A DNA stretch of 64,000 nt from Bradyrhizobium elkanii WSM2783 (GTDB taxonomy: Bacteria; Pseudomonadota; Alphaproteobacteria; Rhizobiales; Xanthobacteraceae). Under the pieces are notes generated by a model. That model did no database searches. It saw nothing but the letters and a program-made list of their open reading frames with translations, and was not told the origin of the DNA. The stretch spans positions 102,856 to 166,855 of the forward strand of contig NZ_AXAP01000011.1 in assembly GCF_000472865.1 (NCBI RefSeq), read 5' to 3'. How positions within the stretch are numbered: position 1 is the first letter of the stretch; every line of letters starts with the position of its first letter. Made by a program: the position numbers and the translations under genes. Of this stretch, positions 46,524 to 55,764 are shown piece after piece.

Positions 46524-47551
46524 ACCGCGGCGATCCCGCTCGCCTCGGCGTCGAGACTGAATTTCTCCACCACGCGGGCCCGCGCCCGCTCTCCCATCGC
46601 AGCCGCAGCCGCCGGATCGCGCATCAACGGCTCGAGCGCGGCGCAGAGCGCATCGACATCCCCCGGCGGCACCAGCACGCCGGTGATGCCATCCTCGACC
46701 ACGAATTCGGCCGCGCCCGCGCGCGCCGCCACCAGGGCCGCGCCTGACGACATCGCCTCGATCAGCGTCAATCCAAAGCCCTCGTTGCGCGAAGTGAAGG
46801 CGTAGATGGTCAATCGCTGGTACCAGCGTTCGACCTCCTCGATCGGCACCTCTCCGGTGATCCTGATCCGCGACGTCAGCCCCGCCGCCTCGATCCGCTG
46901 CTTCAGCCCGCTCGCAAACCCCTGCTGCTCCGGCACGACGGCACCGACCAGCACGGCGGAAAAATCCGGATAGCGCGGCAGCAGCCGGCACATCGCCGCG
47001 ACAAAGACGTCGCTGCCCTTCTGCGCGCGCACGCGGCCGAAGCAGCCGATCGCGTAAGCCCCGGGCAGGCCGCTCTCGGCGAACGCCGCCGCGCGGTTCG
47101 CCGGCGGCGCGTAGCGCGCGGTGTCGACGCCATGCATCACCACCGTCGCCTCGCGCTTGAGGAAGGACGCAGACAACGCGCTCGTCGCGATCACCGCATC
47201 CATCTGCCGGATCAGCCAGCGCGTCAGCCAGGTGTGGTGGCGTTGCGCGGCGGACGTGAACACGAGTTTCAACGGCCAGCCGAGCGCGCGCAGCAGCACG
47301 CCCGCAATCATCTCGTCATTGCGCCGCGCGTGCCAGATCAGCGGCGCAGGACGACGCCATAATTTCAGAAGGTCAGCGAAGCCCATGCGCGCGATGCCCT
47401 CGGGCGCATGCGAGCCGAGCCATGCGGCGCGGAACATCTTCGCAAGCTTCGGTGCGACCATCCGGTTGGTCGCAGTCACGCCCGAATAGCGCCTGTGCAG
47501 ATTCGGCACGATCAATTGCAGATCAGCGGCCGGATTGTTCTCGATCGGCAC
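46505..47551 (-). CDS. GT4-type glycosyltransferase, LPS core-like
   Basis: A 348-residue GT-B enzyme. Residues near 115-165 (VIATSALSASFL, MHGVDTARYAPP) and the donor site YAFTSRNEGFGLTLIEAMSSGAALVA are clear. Its place between the heptosyltransferase and galE suggests a core-hexose transferase. The start is GTG at 47551, and no upstream ATG fits. Confidence 0.82.
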   Translation of the reverse strand: MPIENNPAADLQLIVPNLHRRYSGVTATNRMVAPKLAKMFRAAWLGSHAPEGIARMGFADLLKLWRRPAPLIWHARRNDEMIAGVLLRALGWPLKLVFTSAAQRHHTWLTRWLIRQMDAVIATSALSASFLKREATVVMHGVDTARYAPPANRAAAFAESGLPGAYAIGCFGRVRAQKGSDVFVAAMCRLLPRYPDFSAVLVGAVVPEQQGFASGLKQRIEAAGLTSRIRITGEVPIEEVERWYQRLTIYAFTSRNEGFGLTLIEAMSSGAALVAARAGAAEFVVEDGITGVLVPPGDVDALCAALEPLMRDPAAAAAMGERARARVVEKFSLDAEASGIAAVYRVLA

Positions 47552-47679
47552 GTAAGTCCCCCTTTGCAGGAGTTCGTATACGCAACATTAAGCATAGGGG
47601 CCAGTTCTGAGGCCACGAAACCCCCTCTTCATCGCGCCCCCGCTAACATCTCGGGAAAATAGCGGGGAGAGGTGAAGTC

Positions 47680-48693
47680 ATGACCGTGCTCGTCACCGGC
47701 GGCGCCGGCTATATCGGAAGTCACATGGTGCGCGCGCTGGTCGATGCCGGCGAAAGCGTCGTGGTGGTCGACAACCTCTCGACCGGCTTCTCCGCCCTGT
47801 TGCCCGAAGGCGTGCCGCTGTTCATCGGCGATGCCGGCGACGAAAATCTCGTCGAGGGCGTGATCGCCCAGCATGGCGTCGAGAGCATCATCCATTTCGC
47901 CGGCTCGGTGGTGGTTCCGGAATCGATGCGCGATCCGCTCGGCTACTACCGCAACAACACGATGACCACACAGAGCCTGTTGAACGCGGCGGTCAAGTCG
48001 GGCGTCAGCCGCTTCATCTTCTCGTCCACCGCTGCCGTCTACGGCAATCCTGAAGAGGTGCCGGTGCCGGAGACCGCGCCGACGCGGCCGCTGTCGCCCT
48101 ACGGCATGTCGAAGCTGATGACGGAGATCATGCTGCATGATGCGGCCACCGCCTATGGCATGAGCTACGTCGTGCTGCGCTATTTCAACGTCGCCGGCGC
48201 CGACCCGCTGGGCCGCATCGGGCTTTCCACCATCGGCGCGACGCACCTGCTCAAGATCGCGGTCGAGGCCGCCACCGGCCAGCGCGCCAAGGTCGACGTG
48301 TTCGGCAGCGACTATCCGACGCCGGACGGTACTTGCATCCGCGACTTCATCCATGTCACCGATCTCGTCGAGGCGCATCGTTCCGCGCTGTCCTATTTGC
48401 GTGCCGGCGGAGGTTCGGTCACGCTGAATTGCGGCTATGGCCGCGGCTATTCGGTGCTGGAGACGATCGAGGCGGTGCGCTGCGTCTCCATGCGCAATTT
48501 CGCCGTGTCGGTTGCGCCGCGCCGTCCCGGCGACATCATGACCATGGTCGCCGACACCAGCCGCATCCGCACGCTCCTGGACTGGACGCCGAAATACGAC
48601 GATCTCGAGACCATCGCGGCGCATGCGCTGGCCTGGGAGCAAAAGCTGTTCCTGGAGCGCGGCGGCCCGCTCCAGCAGGCGGAATCGGCCTGA
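47680..48693 (+). CDS. galE: UDP-glucose 4-epimerase
   Basis: A 337-residue SDR: VLVTGGAGYIGSHMVRAL, FAGSVVVPESMRDPLGYYRN, FSSTAAVYGNPEEVPV, and the catalytic SPYGMSKLMTE. It interconverts UDP-Glc and UDP-Gal for polysaccharides. A GGGGAGAGG ribosome binding site lies just upstream. It is in the same direction as the exporter gene that follows. Confidence 0.95.
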   Translation: MTVLVTGGAGYIGSHMVRALVDAGESVVVVDNLSTGFSALLPEGVPLFIGDAGDENLVEGVIAQHGVESIIHFAGSVVVPESMRDPLGYYRNNTMTTQSLLNAAVKSGVSRFIFSSTAAVYGNPEEVPVPETAPTRPLSPYGMSKLMTEIMLHDAATAYGMSYVVLRYFNVAGADPLGRIGLSTIGATHLLKIAVEAATGQRAKVDVFGSDYPTPDGTCIRDFIHVTDLVEAHRSALSYLRAGGGSVTLNCGYGRGYSVLETIEAVRCVSMRNFAVSVAPRRPGDIMTMVADTSRIRTLLDWTPKYDDLETIAAHALAWEQKLFLERGGPLQQAESA

Positions 48694-48814
48694 AAATCAA
48701 GCCGTTATTTGGCCTGAATATGGCTTGAAAAACATCTGTTTCGCAGGCAAGGAGTCGTTCGCCTGACGCTGACGCGCGCCCGCTTCCGAACAACGCGGCG
48801 TCAAGGGAACGCGG

Positions 48815-50623
48815 ATGACCGAGCCTCCAAGAAAGATAACCGACGACCCCTATGGGGCGGCGATCCTGATTCGCCGTCTAATCGCCGAGCAGGGGCTCAC
48901 CTATTGGCGGCGCTATCTGCAAGCGTTCGTCCTGATGGCAATATCGGCCGGCGCCACCGCCGGCGCCGCCTATATCCTGGGTCAGGTGATCAACCAGGCC
49001 TATATCGACAGGGACATTGCCGGCATCGCGCGTCTCTCCGGCGTGACCGTCATTCTGCTCTTCATCAAGGGCGTGGCGACCTACGGCCACTCCATGATCC
49101 TGGCGAAAATCAGCAACGCCATCCTGGCCAACAATCAGCGCCAGTTATTCGCCAAGCTGATGAGCGAAAGCATCGGCTTCTTCTCCGAACGGCATTCGTC
49201 GGAATTCCTGGCCCGGCTGACCGCCGGCGCCAAATCCATCACCGACGTCCTCAACATGCTGATCAACACCATCGGGCGCGATCTGTTGACGTTGATCGCC
49301 ATGATCGGCGTGATGGTGTTCCAGGATCCGGTGCTGTCGTTCATTGGCCTTGTGGTGGTGCCGCCGGCGATGCTGATCCTGCGCAAGCTGGTGAAGCGCA
49401 TCAAGGGCCTCGCCTACAACCAGTTCACCGGCACCGCCGACATCCTCGAGACCATGCAGGAATCGCTGCAGGGCATCCGCACCGTGAAGGCGTTCACGCT
49501 GGAAGAGACGATGAAGCAGCGCATCGACGCGAACATCACGGCCGTCGAGCGCAACGCCAACAAGATGGCGCGGGTCGCCAACCGCTCGAACCCGCTGATG
49601 GAGATGCTCGGCGGCTTCGCAGTGGCCGGCTGCCTGCTCTATGGCGGCTACAGCGTGGTCGCGCTCAACGCGACCCCCGGCGCGTTCTTCTCCTTCATGA
49701 CCGCCTTCCTGATGGCAACCGAGCCGGCAAAACGGCTGTCGCGGCTCAACATCGATCTCAACAGCCAGTTGGTCGGCGCGCGGATGCTGCTCGAAGTCGT
49801 CGATAGCCCCGCGAGCGAACGCTCCGACGACGACAAGCCGGCCTTGAGGCTGACCGAAGCGCGGATTGAGCTGCGCGATGTCGGCTTTGCCTATCGCGCC
49901 GACGCGCCGGTGCTGAACCACATGTGCTTCGTCGCCGAGCCCGGCAAGGTCACCGCGCTGGTCGGCCCCTCCGGCGGCGGCAAGTCCACAGTGCTGGCGC
50001 TGCTGCTTCGCTTCTATGAAGCGAGTGAGGGCGACATCCTGATCGACGGCCAATCGATCGCTTCGGTGTCGCGGCGCTCGCTGCGCCAGCAGACCGCCTA
50101 TGTCGGCCAGGACGTCTATCTGTTCCGCGACACCATCCGCAACAACATCGCCTTCGGCAAGCCCGGCGCCACCGAAGATCAGATCGTGGACGCGGCCAAG
50201 GCGGCCTGTGCGCACGACTTCATCACCAGCTTCCCGCTCGGCTACGACACCCCGGTCGGCGAGCTCGGCACGCAGTTGTCCGGCGGGCAGCGCCAGCGCA
50301 TCGCGGTGGCGCGCGCGCTGATCAAGAACGCGCCGATCATCCTGCTTGATGAAGCGACCGCCGCGCTTGATTCCGAATCCGAAAAGCAAGTGCAGGAGGC
50401 GATCGAGCATCTCTGCCAGAACCGCACCACGATCGTGATCGCGCATCGGCTGCACACCATCATGCATGCGGACGCGATCCTGGTGGTCGAGGGCGGCCAG
50501 ATCGTCGAGCGCGGTCGCCATGACGAACTGCTCCGCCGCGGCGGCCGCTACGCCTCGTTCTTCCGCCTGCAGCACTACGACACCCACCCGCTCACGCTGG
50601 CCCCGATCAGCGCCACCGGCTAA
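48815..50623 (+). CDS. MsbA-like ABC exporter, fused permease and ATPase
   Basis: A 602-residue half-transporter. Six membrane helices (about 25-310) are followed by an ATPase with Walker A GPSGGGKST, the Q-loop in YVGQDVYLF, signature QLSGGQRQRIAVARAL, Walker B IILLDEATAALDSES and an H-loop in VIAHRLHTI. It forms a homodimer. It probably flips lipid A-core or another glycolipid given its neighbours, although generic multidrug exporters look alike. Confidence 0.9.
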   Translation: MTEPPRKITDDPYGAAILIRRLIAEQGLTYWRRYLQAFVLMAISAGATAGAAYILGQVINQAYIDRDIAGIARLSGVTVILLFIKGVATYGHSMILAKISNAILANNQRQLFAKLMSESIGFFSERHSSEFLARLTAGAKSITDVLNMLINTIGRDLLTLIAMIGVMVFQDPVLSFIGLVVVPPAMLILRKLVKRIKGLAYNQFTGTADILETMQESLQGIRTVKAFTLEETMKQRIDANITAVERNANKMARVANRSNPLMEMLGGFAVAGCLLYGGYSVVALNATPGAFFSFMTAFLMATEPAKRLSRLNIDLNSQLVGARMLLEVVDSPASERSDDDKPALRLTEARIELRDVGFAYRADAPVLNHMCFVAEPGKVTALVGPSGGGKSTVLALLLRFYEASEGDILIDGQSIASVSRRSLRQQTAYVGQDVYLFRDTIRNNIAFGKPGATEDQIVDAAKAACAHDFITSFPLGYDTPVGELGTQLSGGQRQRIAVARALIKNAPIILLDEATAALDSESEKQVQEAIEHLCQNRTTIVIAHRLHTIMHADAILVVEGGQIVERGRHDELLRRGGRYASFFRLQHYDTHPLTLAPISATG

Positions 50624-50653
50624 ACCATCCCACATCGAGAACGAGAGCGCTTC

Positions 50654-51355
50654 ATGACCGCCACAGACTACGTCATCCCCGTCCCGCCGCAGCCTTCGCT
50701 CCCCGTCGTCGGCGAGACGAAATCCTTCCCCGTCCGCCGCATCTGGTGCGTCGGCCGCAACTACCTCGAACACATCCGCGAGATGGGCAATGACGAGCGC
50801 GCGCCGCCCTTCTTCTTCGCCAAGCACGCCGACATGCTGGTGCCTGACGGTGCTGCCATCCCCTACCCGCCGCTGACCAAGGACCTGCACCACGAGGTCG
50901 AACTGGTGGTCGCAATGAAGAGCGGCGGCCTCAACATTCCCGCCGACAAGGCGCTGGACCATGTCTATGGCTACGCCGTCGGCATCGATCTCACCCGCCG
51001 CGATCTGCAGATCGCCTCGCGCAAGAAGGAGCGTCCCTGGGAGATCGGAAAATCCTTCGACTATTCGGCGCCCTGCTCTGCGCTGCAGCCCGCCTCCAAG
51101 ATCGGCCATCCGTCAAAGGGCAGGATCTGGCTCACCGTCAACGGCAAGGAAACCCAGAAGGGCGACCTCACCGAACTGATCTGGAACGTGCCCGAGATCA
51201 TCTGGCAGCTCTCGCAGCAGGTGAAGCTCGCCGCCGGCGACCTCATCATGACGGGAACACCAGCCGGCGTCTCCCAGCTCCAGCCCGGCGATCAAATCGA
51301 GTGCGGCGTCGACGGCGTCGGCACGCTGAAGGTCTCGATCGGCCAGCCGGAGTAA
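50654..51355 (+). CDS. Fumarylacetoacetate hydrolase family protein
   Basis: A 233-residue FAH-fold enzyme: IWCVGRNYLEHIREMGND, YPPLTKDLHHEVELVVAM (metal-binding Glu pair), GYAVGIDLTRRDLQ and IMTGTPAGVSQLQPGDQIEC. This short form acts as acylpyruvate hydrolase, oxaloacetate decarboxylase or a catabolic isomerase. The substrate is not fixed by the sequence. It starts 30 bases after the exporter gene and may be cotranscribed. Confidence 0.9.
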   Translation: MTATDYVIPVPPQPSLPVVGETKSFPVRRIWCVGRNYLEHIREMGNDERAPPFFFAKHADMLVPDGAAIPYPPLTKDLHHEVELVVAMKSGGLNIPADKALDHVYGYAVGIDLTRRDLQIASRKKERPWEIGKSFDYSAPCSALQPASKIGHPSKGRIWLTVNGKETQKGDLTELIWNVPEIIWQLSQQVKLAAGDLIMTGTPAGVSQLQPGDQIECGVDGVGTLKVSIGQPE

Positions 51356-51381
51356 TACTCCGCCCTAACCGCAGTCACCGC

Positions 51382-51482
51382 CGTCATTCCGGGGCGATGC
51401 GCAGCATCGAACCCGGAATCCATTAGGCGGCAGGTGACGGCGGAGAAGTGGATTCCGGGCTCGCGCTGCGCGCGTCCCGGAA
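51382..51482. repeat. Inverted repeat (CGTCATTCCGGGGC type)
   Basis: The arms CGTCATTCCGGGGCGATGCG and GCTGCGCGCGTCCCGGAA enclose a second inverted pair CCCGGAATCC / GGATTCCGGG. This is a common intergenic mosaic element in Bradyrhizobium-type genomes. Confidence 0.8.
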
Positions 51483-51506
51483 GACAGTCCCGTTCTTGCT
51501 AAGCTT

Positions 51507-51596
51507 CGTAGCCCGGGTGGAGCGTAGCGTAACCCGGGGCCGCACTCGACGTTAACTCAGAGGTCCCGGGTTCCGCTGGGCTCCACCCGGGCTACG
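51507..51596. repeat. REP-like inverted repeat (CGTAGCCCGGGTGGAGC type), copy 3
   Basis: The arms CGTAGCCCGGGTGGAGCG and CTCCACCCGGGCTACG are almost perfect. It has the same structure as the copies at 16514 and 17703, and directly follows another repeat. Confidence 0.88.
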
Positions 51597-51614
51597 GCAC
51601 TGTTGCGCGAAGAT

Positions 51615-51640
51615 GGCGGATTACGCTTCGCTAATCCGCC
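51615..51640. repeat. Palindrome GGCGGATTA..TAATCCGCC
   Basis: The arms GGCGGATTA and TAATCCGCC surround a short centre with CGCTTCGC. Its reverse complement shares 17 bases with the half-element at the island junction (53529-53545). It overlaps the last codons of the SPW gene downstream boundary at 51641. Confidence 0.8.
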
Positions 51641-52027
51641 CTACGACTCCACCTGCCTCTCGGACTCCTCCGACGCGCCCGGGCCGAGATGCGTCTTCTC
51701 GTATTCCAGCCACAGCTCAAGCAGCGACATGAACATCACCACGGCGCCGGCGACGATGCTGAAATGCATTGCGCGGGTGTGCGCGAAGCCGAGCAGCCAG
51801 GGTGACACGATCAGCCAGCCCCCGACGAGCAGGTTGACCCATTCTTCCCAAGCGGAAAATGCAATGATCGCCGCCAGCGACAGGATCGCGATCGCCGCGC
51901 CGCTTGCCCGCAGATCGATTGCCGCCGTCGGGTTGACACGGACAAACATCCAGGGTGCCGCAAGCAGGAAGATCGCTGCCGCCAGATTGTAGAGATCGAG
52001 CGCCGATTCATTCCGCCATTTCAACAT
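51641..52027 (-). CDS. SPW-repeat membrane protein
   Basis: A 128-residue protein with four predicted helices and the paired APWMF and SPWLLGF motifs that define the SPW family. Each motif sits at the start of a two-helix repeat. The function of the family is unknown. It is followed by a repeat cluster and lies 22 bases after the MHS transporter gene on the same strand. Confidence 0.88.
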   Translation of the reverse strand: MLKWRNESALDLYNLAAAIFLLAAPWMFVRVNPTAAIDLRASGAAIAILSLAAIIAFSAWEEWVNLLVGGWLIVSPWLLGFAHTRAMHFSIVAGAVVMFMSLLELWLEYEKTHLGPGASEESERQVES

Positions 52028-52049
52028 GCCCTTTCCTCCATTTGCTGCC

Positions 52050-53390
52050 TTATGGCCGCCGGTCGTGTGCGTCGGCCGCGTTGATGTCCTTTCCGGTGTA
52101 GTCGGTCATCAGCGCAGTCGCGACCAGGGTGATGACGGCGCAGATCGCGATGTAGATCGCGATTGCGGTCGCCGACTGGTACATGCCGAACAGCCAGGCC
52201 GCGATCAGCGGCGCCGGACCGCCGGCGATCACCGACGCGAGCTGATAGCCGAGCGATGAGCCGCTGTAGCGCAGGCGTCCGGTAAAGCTCTCGGCGATCA
52301 GCGCGGCCTGCGGCCCGTACATCATGTCGTGCGGGATCAGCGACAGGACGATCGCGAGGAAGATGATCGTCAGAGATCCAGTGTTGAGCATCGCGAAGTA
52401 GATGAAACCGAATATACCGGTCACGACGGCACCGATCATATACATGTTCTTGCGGCCGATCCGGTCAGACAGATGTCCGAACAGCGGGATCGAGACGAAC
52501 GACAGCACCGAAGCCGTGAGCACTGCAGTGAGCAGGAAGTCGCGCGAGACGTGCAGCGTCGCAATGCCGTAGGAAAAGACGAAGGCGGTGAAGATGTAGA
52601 ACGGCGCCTGCTCGGCCATCCGCGCGAAGGCGGACAGCAGGATTTCCTTCGGATACTCCTTGATCACCGTCAGCATCGGCGTGCGGTCGAGCTTTTGCTC
52701 GGCCTGCAGTTTGCTGAACACCGGCGTTTCCAGAATGCCGAGCCGAATGTAGAGGCCGACGACGACTAGGATTAAGCTGAGCGCAAACGGAATCCGCCAG
52801 CCCCAGGCGAGGAACTGGTCCCCAGCCATCTGGCTGAACGCCAGCACCGCGAGATTGGCGAGGAACAGGCCGCAGGGCACGCCGAATTGCGGCCATGACG
52901 CGATGAACCCGCGGGAGTGGTTGTCGCGCGCCCATTCCATCGACATCAGCACCGAGCCGCCCCATTCGCCGCCGACACCGACGCCCTGGATGAAGCGCAG
53001 CACCGTCAGGATCACCGCACCCCAGATGCCGATGCGCTCATAGGTCGGCACCACGGCCACTGCCGCGGTCGCCAGTCCCATCAGGAGCAGCGTCGCGATC
53101 AGCGTCGCTTTACGGCCGATGCGGTCGCCATAATGCCCGAAGATCGCAGCGCCTATCGGCCGCGCAACGAAGCCGACAGCGTAAATGGCGAAGGCCTCCA
53201 GCGTGCCGACCCAAGGGTCGGAGTTCGGGAAGAACAGTTTTGCGAAAACCAGACCGGTGACGGTGCTGTAAAGGAAGAAATCATACCATTCGATCGCGGT
53301 CCCAATCGTGGAGGCGATGACGGCGCGCCGAAGCTGGCGCTGATGCTCGGATGGAGTCAGTTGGGTGGCGTCGAGACCGAGCGTTGCCAT
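52050..53390 (-). CDS. MFS transporter, metabolite:H+ symporter (MHS) family
   Basis: A 446-residue carrier with twelve helices. ASTIGTAIEWYDFFLYSTVT, FGHYGDRIGRKATLIATLLL and VGGEWGGSVLMSMEW are the MHS family blocks (relatives of ShiA, ProP and KgtP). The substrate is probably an organic acid or aromatic compound. ATG 53390 (MATLGLDATQ) is chosen. The upstream extension lacks features. Confidence 0.9.
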   Translation of the reverse strand: MATLGLDATQLTPSEHQRQLRRAVIASTIGTAIEWYDFFLYSTVTGLVFAKLFFPNSDPWVGTLEAFAIYAVGFVARPIGAAIFGHYGDRIGRKATLIATLLLMGLATAAVAVVPTYERIGIWGAVILTVLRFIQGVGVGGEWGGSVLMSMEWARDNHSRGFIASWPQFGVPCGLFLANLAVLAFSQMAGDQFLAWGWRIPFALSLILVVVGLYIRLGILETPVFSKLQAEQKLDRTPMLTVIKEYPKEILLSAFARMAEQAPFYIFTAFVFSYGIATLHVSRDFLLTAVLTASVLSFVSIPLFGHLSDRIGRKNMYMIGAVVTGIFGFIYFAMLNTGSLTIIFLAIVLSLIPHDMMYGPQAALIAESFTGRLRYSGSSLGYQLASVIAGGPAPLIAAWLFGMYQSATAIAIYIAICAVITLVATALMTDYTGKDINAADAHDRRP

Positions 53391-53528
53391 GGGAGCATCT
53401 CCCTCGGACAAGCCCCCGCGAATTTGAACTGCTTGGGTCGTTCGATCACAAACGACATGACGCGCCGAAGGTTCCAACCGACCCGGAAATCAAGGCTAGA
53501 ACTTTAGGCGACGGGCATGAGGATCGTG

Positions 53529-53545
53529 GGGCGGATTAGCGAAGC
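53529..53545. other. Half of a dispersed palindrome, possible integration site
   Basis: GGGCGGATTAGCGAAGC matches one arm and the centre of the palindrome at 51615-51640 (reverse complement), then diverges into TAAATATTTTT. The break is at the centre of symmetry, as if something had inserted there. Confidence 0.5.
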
Positions 53546-53556
53546 TAAATATTTTT

Positions 53557-53585
53557 CAGTCTCGCGATGAGATCACGCGAGACTG
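53557..53585. repeat. Perfect 10-bp inverted repeat upstream of the integrase
   Basis: CAGTCTCGCG and CGCGAGACTG are separated by nine bases. There is no T-run on the correct side in either direction, so it is more likely a protein binding site, such as integrase or excisionase core arms, than a terminator. Confidence 0.55.
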
Positions 53586-53736
53586 CTTGAAACAAGATGA
53601 AACAGGTAAGTGCCTGACGGTACGGGCTAACTTCCATTTCGTGCCTCGTTTCTGCCGTCTCTCTTGGTCTCACTGCGAAGCACAGTATTTCGCACTTTTG
53701 TTAGCAGAGCTAACAGCAACCCGAGAGACGACATCC

Positions 53737-54980
53737 ATGAGAACGAAGCTCACCGACGCGGCCATCCGGTCGTTCGCGCCGCGCGAGGCCCCTTACCCGG
53801 TCGGCGATCCCACCTGTCCCGGCCTCTGCATCAGGATCACGCCGAAGGGGGTAAAGACCTTCGCCTTCGCGTACCGCAACAAAACCACCCGCAAGGTCGA
53901 GTGGCTGACCCTCGGCCGCTACCCGGACCTGTCCCTGACGCGGGCGCGCGAACAGGCCAACGACGCGCGCAAGGTCGTCGCCAATGGCGGTTCGCCCCAG
54001 GCGGCCAAGGTCGAGCGCCTCGATGCTAAAAAAAAACTAAGACCTATGCCGAGGTCGTCGCGCTCTATCACGACGCCAAGCTGGTCCTGCTCCGTTCCGG
54101 GAAAAAGACGCTCAATACGCTCAATCGCATCGGGCGCGTCTACGACTGGAACGACCGCCCGCTGTCCTCGATCACCGACGACGATGCCGCCGAAATGCTC
54201 CAGGACATCGCCGACGAGCGCGGCAAGAAAGCAGCGGCAAACCAGACCCGATTTATCCTTGGCGCGATGTTCAAGTGGGCGAAACAGCCCGGCCGCAAGT
54301 TCACGGCTATCAACCCTTTTGCGGACCTTCCCGCGCCCGGTGGGGCCTCCGTTCCGCGCGACCGCTTCCTGAGTACCGTCGAAATCAAACAGGTCTGGCG
54401 GGCTCTGGAGGAGCCGGAACGGTTCAAGGTGTCGCGCGATGCCGCAACCGCGCTGCGGCTGATCCTCGTGACGGCGGCACGGCCGGGGATGGTAGCGGGC
54501 ATAGTTGGCAGCGAGCTTCGCGACCTCAGTGGGCCGAGCGAGCACGGTCCCCACTGGTCACTGCCCGCAGAGCGCATGAAGGCCGGTAGCCCGTTCATCA
54601 CGCCGCTCACCGGCCTGGCGCTCGAACTGCTACGGCCGCACCTCAAGAGCGATCCGGATGTGCGGCTGTTCAAGCTAGCCGGGCGGCAGCAGTTGTACGA
54701 AGCGGCCCAGCGCATCGTCGAAGGCCTCGGGATGCAGCCGTGGCGGCCGCACGATCTTCGCCGATCCGCCGCGACGATCCTCGACAAGTCGGGCTACTCG
54801 CTCGAACAGATCGGCGCGATCCTCGCGCATACCCGCAAGGGCGTGACGGCGGTCTATGCTCGCTGGGACAAGTTCGACCTGCGGCGCGAGATGGCGACGG
54901 TCATCGAACGGTCATTGCGCGAAACGTTGACCGAGACGCCCCAAGTTGCACAACTCAACCGGGACCTGCTCGCGGCGTGA
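53737..54980 (+). CDS. int: Tyrosine integrase (P4/DUF4102 type) read in two frames across an A9 run
   Basis: The N-terminal DUF4102 domain (KLTDAAIRSFAPREAPYPVG, GLCIRITPKGVKTFAFAYR, LTLGRYPDLSLTRAREQA) is in one frame up to nine A at 54028-54036. The core-binding and catalytic domains continue in the -1 frame (TYAEVVALYHDAKLV onward). The catalytic residues are there: Arg in TAARPGM, PHDLRRSAA, LAHTRKG and the Tyr in AVYARWD. Reading through requires one extra A or a -1 slip; without it the product stops at 54372 with no catalytic domain. It could be a decayed gene or a slippage-controlled one. It is the first gene of the island. Confidence 0.82.
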
Positions 54981-55011
54981 GATATAAAAGCGACGCCAGC
55001 GCCGGTCTGCA

Positions 55012-55042
55012 CCCGGTCAGCACATCGCTGGCCGGGTTTTTC
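55012..55042 (+). terminator. Intrinsic terminator after the integrase
   Basis: The 10-bp stem CCCGGTCAGC / GCTGGCCGGG (one wobble) has an ACATC loop followed by TTTTTC. It is 32 bases past the integrase stop and isolates the integrase transcript from the cargo. Confidence 0.85.
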
Positions 55043-55071
55043 TCATTCCGGCCAGCGCGAGAGGGCCCGCG

Positions 55072-55419
55072 TCAATCGGTCAGGTTGAGCGTCTTATCGG
55101 CGCAGACGTTGATGCCGGACGCATCCATCGACTCGCCGTCGTTGAACATCCCGCGCAGATCGAAGCGGCAATCGCTGGCCTGCGGCAGCTTAGCCGACGC
55201 TTGCTTGCCGGATTTCACCGGGCCGACCAATTTCTTCCAGTCTGAAGAGCCGGACTCGGCCGCCTCCAGTTGGACTAGATCGGCTTTGCGCGAGTTCGTC
55301 ACCGTCACTGTGACGGTGACTGCCGGCTTCGCCTTGTGCTTGGGCGTCGGCGCGGCCTGCGCGGTAAGGCCGAACAGAGTCGCTCCCGCGAGCGCCGCAG
55401 CAAGTGTCCGAGTGATCAT
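55072..55419 (-). CDS. Small secreted protein of unknown function
   Basis: A 115-residue protein with a signal peptide (MITRTLAAALAGATLFGLTA, cleavage after AQA), a basic TPKHKAKP stretch, then a beta-rich domain VTVTVTVTNSRKADLVQLEA with two cysteines (DCRFDL and NVCADK) that could form a disulfide. An AGGGAG lies about ten bases before ATG 55419, favouring it over GTG 55446. I do not recognise the family. Confidence 0.65.
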   Translation of the reverse strand: MITRTLAAALAGATLFGLTAQAAPTPKHKAKPAVTVTVTVTNSRKADLVQLEAAESGSSDWKKLVGPVKSGKQASAKLPQASDCRFDLRGMFNDGESMDASGINVCADKTLNLTD

Positions 55420-55764
55420 CAGGTTCACTCCCTGGCTCAGATTCACCCCCTAGCATCACCACGACGCGCGACCCTTACGCCCACTGCGTTAAGCATCTGT
55501 TAAAACGAATCGGGTCCGGCTTGACGATTTCGCGGTCTTCTCGCGGCATCGGGTTGGTGTCGGGAGCGGATTTTGTGCTGATCGATCAACGCACCGCGCG
55601 CGAAAGCCGCTGATGCGCCTTTGCCTTGCCGGTGTCTGGGTAGCGGCGGCTCCGGAATAACGCATGGGGGCGGGGCTGGCTGGCGGGCCCTGGGAAGCAG
55701 GACTATCCTATCTTTCGCCGCGACTTCCTGCGCCAGTGATGTCCCCGCGTGCTACGTTCGCGGG
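55420..55764. other. Intergenic stretch without recognised genes
   Basis: 345 bases of high GC. It holds the upstream region of the small secreted protein on the minus strand. Short open frames are present but none has a ribosome binding site or recognisable product. Confidence 0.4.

Larger units (their letters stand above)
53391..53736. other. Island junction region upstream of the integrase
   Basis: 346 bases without a gene. From left to right it contains the MHS upstream region, a 17-base half of the GGCGGATTA palindrome (53529-53545), a perfect 10-bp hairpin (53557-53585), and an AT-richer leader before the integrase. No tRNA gene is present. This is the likely left end of the island. 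Confidence 0.55.

Noticed and set aside
53557..53585. Hairpin as a terminator
   Set aside because: The stem is followed by A-rich sequence when read on the minus strand and by CTTGAAAC on the plus strand, so there is no T-run on the correct side.
53391..53736. tRNA gene as integration target
   Set aside because: No cloverleaf, no GTTCRANYC box and no CCA-type end could be found near the junction.
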